Shown piece after piece: positions 6,996-12,143 of a DNA stretch of 12,143 nt (positions are counted from its first letter, which is position 1; each line of letters opens with the position of its first letter). Location: the NCBI GenBank assembly GCA_016793525.1, contig JAEUJT010000438.1:1-12143 (forward strand). Direction: 5' to 3'. Position numbers and translations under genes: made by a program. This DNA comes from Archangium sp. Its GTDB lineage: Bacteria; Myxococcota; Myxococcia; Myxococcales; Myxococcaceae. A model generated the notes under the pieces. The model saw only the letters and a list, made by a program, of their open reading frames with translations, had not been told where the DNA came from and did not search any database.

Positions 6996-7937
6996 ATGGC
7001 CGAACCGGTTACGGCGTCTACGCTGTCATTGTCAGTCGGAGATCGCGTCGTGTACCCCAACCAGGGGTTGTGCACGGTCACCGACATCAAGAGCGAGGAG
7101 ATCGCGGGCCAGAAGCTCGTGTTCGTGAGCCTCACCATCATCGAGACCGGCGCCAAGGTGAAGGCGCCGCAAGAGAAGCTGGCGCGCATCGGCATTCGCC
7201 GGCTCTCCAGCCCCGATGAGGTGAAGCGGGTCATCGACTACTTGCGGGCCGACTCCGAGAAGGCGTCGCTCGACTGGAAGAAGCGGGCCCGCGACAACAC
7301 CTTGCGGCTGTCTGAAGGTGGGCTCCAGGGGTTGGCCGAAGTGGTGAAGGGCCTGCAGGTGCTGTCTGAGCTGCGCCCGCTGCCGCCCAAGGAGCGCGAG
7401 CTCTACAACGACGCGCGGCACCTCTTCGTCACCGAGCTGGCGGCCGCCTCGGGCATGCCCGAATGCGACGCCGAAGACACGCTCGACGTCATTCTCTTCC
7501 CCATCGGCAAAGAGCGCCCCAAGCGCACCATCGAAGAGTTCAAGGCGCTGGCCGGTGACGACGACTTGCTCGGCGACGACTTGCTCGGGCTCGACGGCAG
7601 TGAAGGTGCGGTCGATGGCGCCGAAGGTGCTGCGCCGTCTGAAGACTCCGAAGCCGACGGCGAGTCGAGCGACGACAGCGGTGACGACGACGCGCCCGCC
7701 AAGCCGGTGAAGGCGAAGGCGCCGGCCAAAGAGAAGGCCCCGAAGGCAGCAGCCGCGCCGAAAGAGCCGAAAGAGAAGAAGGCGCCCGCTGAGAAGAAGG
7801 CCAAGCCAGAGAAAGCCGACAAGGTGGCGAAGCCCGCGAAAGCCGCCAAGCCTCCGAAAGAGAAGAAGCCGGCCAAGAAGCCCGCTGACGCCGACGCCAA
7901 GGGCAAAAACAAGGGCAAGGCCAAGTCGAAAGCCTAG
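6996..7937 (+). CDS. carD: CarD, global regulator with RNA polymerase-binding domain and histone H1-like tail
   Basis: A 313-residue homolog of Myxococcus xanthus CarD, which acts with CarG at many promoters, including light-induced carotenoid genes and development genes. Residues 10-70 are the CarD/CdnL/TRCF RNA polymerase-binding module (VGDRVVYPNQGLCTV at 14-28, then GAKVKAP). Residues 71-185 are the helical part that completes the N-terminal region. Residues 187-233 are acidic (Asp/Glu/Ser rich), and 234-313 are Lys/Ala/Pro rich. No RGRP-type AT hook is present, unlike the HMGA-like tail of M. xanthus CarD; the tail resembles that of histone H1, a form also known for this family in myxobacteria and reported to be functionally interchangeable. 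The start is fixed by a binding site 5 nt away. carG follows after 8 nt. The length is close to that of the M. xanthus protein. Confidence 0.93.
   Translation: MAEPVTASTLSLSVGDRVVYPNQGLCTVTDIKSEEIAGQKLVFVSLTIIETGAKVKAPQEKLARIGIRRLSSPDEVKRVIDYLRADSEKASLDWKKRARDNTLRLSEGGLQGLAEVVKGLQVLSELRPLPPKERELYNDARHLFVTELAAASGMPECDAEDTLDVILFPIGKERPKRTIEEFKALAGDDDLLGDDLLGLDGSEGAVDGAEGAAPSEDSEADGESSDDSGDDDAPAKPVKAKAPAKEKAPKAAAAPKEPKEKKAPAEKKAKPEKADKVAKPAKAAKPPKEKKPAKKPADADAKGKNKGKAKSKA
7560..7589 (+). repeat. 15-bp tandem duplication in carD
   Basis: GACGACTTGCTCGGC at 7560-7574 is followed by a copy at 7575-7589 differing at the last base only. It encodes DDLLG twice (residues 189-198) at the start of the acidic region, and keeps the frame. 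Confidence 0.85.
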
Positions 7938-7940
7938 GAG
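7936..7940 (+). promoter_or_regulatory. Ribosome binding site of carG on the carD stop codon
   Basis: AGGAG starts within the TAG stop of carD and lies 5 nt before the GTG at 7946. It fixes the carG start and couples its translation to carD. Confidence 0.75.
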
Positions 7941-7945
7941 CCGCC

Positions 7946-8458
7946 GTGATCCGCCTCGTCACTCTCGATGACTACGAGCCGCCCGTGCTGAAGCAGCTCA
8001 CCAAGGTGCTGTACACGGCCTTCGGTGTCGGCGCGGAGCACACGGGTTCTGTCGCGCTCCCCGCGGGGTTCGGTGAGCCGCTCAGCCCCCACGCCTTGCT
8101 CGCCGCGCTGCCCAAGGTGCAGGCGTTCGCCGACGACAAGGTGCTGTTCCTCACCGCCAAGAAGCTCGCCCCGCGCAAGCTGCTCTCGGGTGAGACTCCG
8201 ACGTACGGCGTCTCGCAGTACAGCCAGCAGCTGGCGCTCGTCTCGTCGGCGCAGGTGAAGGGGCTCGAAGAGAACGTCGACACCCTCGCCCGCTACGCGC
8301 TGCAAGAGGTCGGGCACTGCTACGGGCTGCACCACTGCCTCGACCCGCGGTGCTCCATGTTCCCCCAGTGGACGCCGTCGTACCCCGAAGGCGACGCCAT
8401 CTTCTGCGTCTTCTGCCGCGAGCAGAGTGAGCAACGCATTCGCCTGACGAAGTCGTGA
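7946..8458 (+). CDS. carG: CarG, zinc-binding partner of CarD
   Basis: A 170-residue protein with the His/Cys-rich motif of archaemetzincins. In M. xanthus, CarG lies just downstream of carD, binds zinc for structure, does not bind DNA itself and works by contacting the CarD N-terminal domain. Here the motif reads QExxHxxGxxHC at 120-131 (E121, H124, G127, H130, C131), then C136 and M138 of CxM, and C154/C157 of CxxC. There are 15 residues between M138 and C154, against 17 in the archaemetzincin signature. The first His of HExxH is Gln (Q120), so no catalytic zinc site is expected, in line with a structural role. The GTG start has AGGAG 5 nt upstream. The next gene starts within the stop (GTGA at 8455-8458). 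Identification is strong from motif, size and the carD neighbour. Confidence 0.92.
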   Translation: MIRLVTLDDYEPPVLKQLTKVLYTAFGVGAEHTGSVALPAGFGEPLSPHALLAALPKVQAFADDKVLFLTAKKLAPRKLLSGETPTYGVSQYSQQLALVSSAQVKGLEENVDTLARYALQEVGHCYGLHHCLDPRCSMFPQWTPSYPEGDAIFCVFCREQSEQRIRLTKS

Positions 8459-9357
8459 ACAGGTACGCCTTGGTCGAAGGGCTGGCTGCCGTGGCGGTGG
8501 CGATCGCCTGCCTCGTGTTTCAGCTCTGGCTCCCAAGCACACACGTCACCGACGCCGACTACGAAACGCTGGCCAAGGTGATGGCCGCCGAGGCGCTGCC
8601 GGGCGACGGCGTGCTCCTCTACCCCTGGTGGACGGAGCGTGCCCGCCGCTTCCTTCCCGAAGGCGTGCAGGTGACGGGGTACCTCGGCTCCGATCGCGAC
8701 CCGCTCGAGCTCCACCCACGGGTGTGGCTCGTGTCGCAGCCCTCGCTGCCGCGCTCCGACGTGAGCAGCTTCATGAAAGACTTCGGGCCCGGCCGCACCG
8801 AGGTGGGTGGGGAGCGGCGCTTCGGCAACCTCTCGCTGCGGCTGTTCCAGAACGGTCGTTACCGCCCTGTGCGCTTCTCGGCGACAGAGGCCCTGGCCCG
8901 CGCGGCGGTGTACCTCGAGCAGCCCGACGGGAGCCGCCAGCCCTGCCAGTGGAACGGCGTCTCGCACCAGTGCCCCAACCGTTTCGAGGTGAAAACGGAG
9001 TGGCATGAGCTGCGCTACGTGCCGCGGCGCTGCGTGCACTTCAACCCGCCGGGAGGGAGCGCGAAGCTGGTGGCCGAATTCACCCACGTGCCCGCGGCGG
9101 AGTCGCTGGCGATGGTGGGCGGCCTCATCTGGGAGCACGCGGTGCACCAGGGCCCGCAGTTCTCGACCACCACCTTGACGCTCGAGGTGAACGGGGCGGT
9201 GACGCAGCTGCCGCTCCCGCCGGGTACCGATGGGCTGCAGCGCGCCCCGGCGGAGCGCACGCCCGACGACGCCACGGTGCGGGTCACCGTCTCAGCGAGC
9301 AACCCGGCAAGCCGGGAGACGTGCTTCGAGCTCTACGCCTTCGGAGGCGCGCCATGA
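8455..9357 (+). CDS. Membrane-anchored extracytoplasmic protein, possible glycosyltransferase partner
   Basis: A 300-residue protein with one N-terminal membrane helix (about 7-27, VEGLAAVAVAIACLVFQLWL) and no cleavage site or lipobox that I trust, so the rest probably faces the periplasm. Residues 36-130 (GDGVLLYPWWTERARRFLP and on) resemble the soluble region that often follows the membrane part of GT39-type enzymes. Residues 150-300 look like beta strands and hold four Cys (in PCQW, HQC, RRC and TCFE) that could form disulfides. I recognise no family. The GTG start overlaps the carG stop by 4 nt and no strong binding site is seen, so coupling is likely. Its TGA overlaps the ATG of the glycosyltransferase gene. 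The tight link suggests that it acts with that enzyme; this is inference. Confidence 0.8.
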   Translation: MNRYALVEGLAAVAVAIACLVFQLWLPSTHVTDADYETLAKVMAAEALPGDGVLLYPWWTERARRFLPEGVQVTGYLGSDRDPLELHPRVWLVSQPSLPRSDVSSFMKDFGPGRTEVGGERRFGNLSLRLFQNGRYRPVRFSATEALARAAVYLEQPDGSRQPCQWNGVSHQCPNRFEVKTEWHELRYVPRRCVHFNPPGGSAKLVAEFTHVPAAESLAMVGGLIWEHAVHQGPQFSTTTLTLEVNGAVTQLPLPPGTDGLQRAPAERTPDDATVRVTVSASNPASRETCFELYAFGGAP

Positions 9358-11150
9358 CGCCCGACGCGAAGCTCGACCGCCGCATCGCGTGGGGCCTGTT
9401 TCTCGGGGCCTTCGTGGTGCTGCTGGCGACGGAGAAGAGCGCCGGCTTCGTGCGCGACGAGAGCCAATATTTCGCCGCGGCCAAGGCGCACGCGGAGTGG
9501 TTCAAGCTGGCGCTGAGCAACCCGCGCGCGGCGTTGGATGACTCGGCCATCACTCGGTCTTTCGACTACAACCACGAGCACCCGGCGGGCATGAAGAACC
9601 TCTTCGGCCTGTCGCACTGGCTGTTCCACGACGCGCTGAAGTGGCTGCGGCCCGCCACGGCCTTGCGCATCCCGGCCTTCCTGTTGGCGGCGCTCATTCT
9701 CCCCCTCTGCTACCTGTTGACCCGGCCGCTCTTCGGTCGCGGCGCGGCGGTGTTCTCAGCGCTGGTGTGGCTCTTCGTGCCGCGGCAGTTCTTCGAGTCG
9801 CACCTGGCCTGCTTCGACGTGCCGGTGGCGGCGATGTGGCTGCTGGTCGTGTATTGCTTCTGGCAGGCGCTCACTCGGCCGCGCTGGTGGCTGTACACCG
9901 GCCTGGCCTTCGGCGGCGCGCTGGCGGCGAAGCACAACGCCTACTTCATCCCCCTCGCCCTCATCCCCTTCTCGCTCTGGCGAGGGTGGCACGCGTCGAA
10001 TGGGAAACCGGCCGCGCGGGCGCTGTGGCTCGGCATCAACGGCACGTACGTGGCGGGCGCGGCGCTGTTCGCGGTGATGGCGGTGGCGCTGGGTCAAGCG
10101 CGTTTCCTCGCCACCTTCCTCTTCCCCTCGGCGCAGGTGGCGGTCTTCGTCACCGCGGTGGGACTGAGTGCATGGCTCTTGCGGCGGCTGTGGCGGGAGG
10201 ACGAGGCGACCTTCCGCTCCGTCGCGCCGCTGGTGGCGATGGCCGCGCTCGGGCCGATGCTGTTCTATCTGCACTGGCCCTACCTCTGGCATCACCCGGT
10301 CGATCGCACCGCTTGGTACATCACCTTTCACCTCACCCATAACCACTACGCCTGGCTGTACTTGGGCGAGCTGCTGCGCGGGCCTCCGTTCCCGCTGGCG
10401 TACGTGGTGGTGAAGACCGCGCTGACCGTGCCCACGTCGCTCTTCGTGCCCATGGCGCTGGGCTTCGGGTGGGTTGTGGTGCGAGCGGCGCGGCGCGAGG
10501 TGACGATGCTGGAGGTGTTGATCGCGGTGAACGCGTTCATCTCCATCGCGTTGATCAGCGCGCCCACGGTGCCGCACTTCGGCGGCGTGAAGCACTGGTT
10601 CCCGTCGATGCCCTTCTTGGCGATGTTGGCCGGTGGCTCGCTCGCGCGCGGGGCCTCGGCGCTCCAGGCGTGGCTGGCCACGAAGGGCCGGGCGCTGGCG
10701 GAGTCGACCGTGTTCGCGGCGCTGGCGGTGCTGTGCCTGGTGCCGGCGTTCATCGCCTCGGTGCGCATCTACCCGTACGGAACGAGCGCGTATTCAGAGC
10801 TGGCTGGCGGCCTGCCCGGCGCGGCGACGCTGGGCATGCAGCGTCAGTTCTGGGCCAACAACGTCACCGGCATCTTCGAGTGGCTCAACGCCAACGCGAA
10901 GCTCGGAGACCGGGTGTACTTTCACGAGAACCACGGCGGGCAGATCAACGACTACCGGGAGAACGGCATGGTGCGCGCCGACCTGCGCTTCGTCGGCAGC
11001 CCGTGGGACGCCGACATCGTCGCGTACCAGTACCACCAAGAGTTCCGCGAGCACGAGCTCAACGCCTGGGAGGCCTTCGGCACGACGCGCCCAGTCGCGG
11101 GGCTGTACGTCGACGAGACCCCGCAAATCGTGGTGTACCGCCGGCCATGA
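9354..11150 (+). CDS. GT-C/family 39-type membrane glycosyltransferase
   Basis: A 598-residue polytopic membrane protein that likely moves a sugar from a polyprenyl-phosphate donor to an acceptor outside the membrane. The first helix (12-26) is followed by a loop with the DE pair D35-E36 (FVRDESQYF), the usual catalytic Asp position in this fold. EHPAGMK at 75-81 and FDVPVAA at 154-160 fit the conserved HPP-like and D-x-P loop motifs. About 11-12 membrane segments are seen, and a soluble C-terminal part (about 500-598) follows, with YFHENHGGQIN at 522-532. The ATG start overlaps the preceding TGA and has GGAGG 6 nt upstream. The acceptor (lipid A, protein or glycan) cannot be told. The next gene starts within its stop codon. 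Confidence 0.88.
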   Translation: MTPDAKLDRRIAWGLFLGAFVVLLATEKSAGFVRDESQYFAAAKAHAEWFKLALSNPRAALDDSAITRSFDYNHEHPAGMKNLFGLSHWLFHDALKWLRPATALRIPAFLLAALILPLCYLLTRPLFGRGAAVFSALVWLFVPRQFFESHLACFDVPVAAMWLLVVYCFWQALTRPRWWLYTGLAFGGALAAKHNAYFIPLALIPFSLWRGWHASNGKPAARALWLGINGTYVAGAALFAVMAVALGQARFLATFLFPSAQVAVFVTAVGLSAWLLRRLWREDEATFRSVAPLVAMAALGPMLFYLHWPYLWHHPVDRTAWYITFHLTHNHYAWLYLGELLRGPPFPLAYVVVKTALTVPTSLFVPMALGFGWVVVRAARREVTMLEVLIAVNAFISIALISAPTVPHFGGVKHWFPSMPFLAMLAGGSLARGASALQAWLATKGRALAESTVFAALAVLCLVPAFIASVRIYPYGTSAYSELAGGLPGAATLGMQRQFWANNVTGIFEWLNANAKLGDRVYFHENHGGQINDYRENGMVRADLRFVGSPWDADIVAYQYHQEFREHELNAWEAFGTTRPVAGLYVDETPQIVVYRRP

Positions 11151-12143
11151 GGCTGGTCTCGCTCGGGCTCGTGGCAGCGACCCTGACGCTCGGGTGTCAA
11201 CGCACGCAGCTGGCGCCGAACGGCTGCCGCTCCGACGCGGAGTGCGGGAGCCCGGTGGAGGCCTTTCGCTGCGAGCTGCAGACCGGCGTGTGCTTCTGCC
11301 GCACCGACGCGGCGTGCCCTGGCTCGCAGTTCTGCAACGCCAGCGGGTTTTGCCAAGACCGCGCCGGCTGCGAGACAAACGCCGACTGCACCGACCCCTC
11401 GCTCTACTGCGACACGGCGAGCGGGGTGTGCGTGCCGAACGGGCGCTGCACGTCAGATCTCCAGTGCGCGCTGGGCGAGGTCTGCGAGACGGCCTCCGGG
11501 CGCTGCGTCACGGGGTGTCGCCGAAACGGAGACTGCCCCGGTACCTCGTGCCGCTGCGGTGACGTGGCCTGCGCGTGCAGCGGGTCGACGCCCGAGGAGC
11601 TCCAGCGCTGCGCCATCGGGGAGTGCGACGGCACCTTCTGTGCTGACGAGACGTTCTGCCGCTTCGGCGAGGTGTGCCGCGCGGTGCCCGACGCCGGAGA
11701 CCCGCGGGCCCGCTGCCAGAACGACTTCGACATCAACACCCGGCCGTACTGCGCGCGCTGCACCAGCGGCGGCGGCATCGACACCTGCGGCTTCGGCGCG
11801 AACTACTGCATCACCGACACCCGCACCAATTCGACCTACTGCGGCGCCGACTGCGGAGACGGCCAGCAGTGCCCGCGCGGCTACGAGTGCCGCGACATTC
11901 GCATCGTCTTCACCCGCTGGCGCTGCGACGTAGGCAACGCGTGCGCGGCGAACACCGCCCTGCCCTGCACCGAGAGCTCCGACTGCGCGCGCGGCGGCCA
12001 GTGCCTCAAGCTCCCGGGGCAACAGACCGGGTTCTGCGCGGGCCAGTGCCGGCTGCGAGAAGGTTCGAACTTCGGGTTCTGCAGCTGCCAGGTCGACGAC
12101 GACTGCCCGCAACAGCAGTGCAGCCAGGGCCAGTGCACCACGA
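11147..12143 (+). CDS. Very Cys-rich lipoprotein (3' end beyond window)
   Basis: Reading from the ATG at 11147, which overlaps the glycosyltransferase stop (ATGA), gives 332 open codons to the window edge. The signal peptide ends with TLGC (lipid Cys at residue 17), so this is a lipoprotein. The visible part holds about 49 Cys, close to 15 percent, in repeated modules of the form C-x4-C-x5/7-C-x4/6-C, such as CRSDAEC, CETNADC and CTSDLQC. These small disulfide-knotted modules occur in many myxobacterial surface lipoproteins. No catalytic motif is seen. The module matches the Cys head of the lipoprotein at 4396. No strong binding site precedes it, so it depends on translation of the gene before it. 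The fold call is inference; the gene itself is well supported by frame, overlap and signal peptide. Confidence 0.88.
   Translation, partial: MRLVSLGLVAATLTLGCQRTQLAPNGCRSDAECGSPVEAFRCELQTGVCFCRTDAACPGSQFCNASGFCQDRAGCETNADCTDPSLYCDTASGVCVPNGRCTSDLQCALGEVCETASGRCVTGCRRNGDCPGTSCRCGDVACACSGSTPEELQRCAIGECDGTFCADETFCRFGEVCRAVPDAGDPRARCQNDFDINTRPYCARCTSGGGIDTCGFGANYCITDTRTNSTYCGADCGDGQQCPRGYECRDIRIVFTRWRCDVGNACAANTALPCTESSDCARGGQCLKLPGQQTGFCAGQCRLREGSNFGFCSCQVDDDCPQQQCSQGQCTT

Noticed and set aside
7946..8458. Active archaemetzincin-type zinc protease
   Set aside because: The first His of HExxH is Gln, the spacing to the last CxxC is shorter, and the carD neighbour points to CarG.
10633..11562. 309-residue plus frame across the glycosyltransferase end and the Cys-rich gene
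   Set aside because: It is Arg-rich, has no start signal, and overlaps two genes with motifs and coupled start/stop codons.
11453..12112. 219-residue minus-strand frame opposite the Cys-rich gene
   Set aside because: It is Ala/Val/Arg-rich shadow sequence; the plus frame has a lipobox and regular Cys modules.

Overview
The window is high-GC DNA with dense, short-gapped genes, and it looks like a myxobacterial (Myxococcota) chromosome. The strongest clue is a carD-carG gene pair, known as a linked regulatory unit from Myxococcus xanthus and its relatives. A Ser/Thr kinase with a PEGA domain and several Cys-rich or Gly/Thr-rich lipoproteins agree with this. No mobile element, CRISPR array, tRNA or rRNA was seen.

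Left part, minus strand (1-1991): a tight three-gene operon reading right to left. It encodes an exported APP1-like (DUF2183) HAD-type phosphatase, then a lipoprotein that resembles the periplasmic part of ExbD/TolR without its usual membrane helix, then the first 84 residues of an unrecognised membrane-associated protein cut by the window edge. The first two genes overlap at a stop/start, and the third has its ribosome binding site on the stop codon of the second.

Middle part, plus strand (2034-6915): 42 bp from the phosphatase start, a divergent 692-residue membrane Ser/Thr kinase (kinase, membrane helix, PEGA, two diverged C-terminal repeats), a 56-residue one-helix membrane protein, and an 839-residue outer lipoprotein with a Cys-rich head, a Gly/Thr linker encoded by 27-bp repeats, and five ~145-residue beta-type repeats. 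These genes share a surface or envelope signalling flavour, but no functional link between them is proven.

Right part, plus strand (6996-12143): carD and carG, followed without any gap by a membrane-anchored protein of unknown function, a GT-C/family 39-type membrane glycosyltransferase, and a very Cys-rich lipoprotein that runs off the end. carG to the last gene are joined by 4-base stop/start overlaps, so the global regulators CarD/CarG are probably co-transcribed with cell-surface genes. A strong hairpin at 6944-6974 separates this block from the preceding lipoprotein gene and may overlap the carD promoter.

The last gene (11147 onward) has no stop inside the window and was found by translating from the overlap with the glycosyltransferase stop. 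The first gene (253 down to 1) was found in the same way from its ribosome binding site. All functional calls rest on motif reading by eye; no database search was possible.
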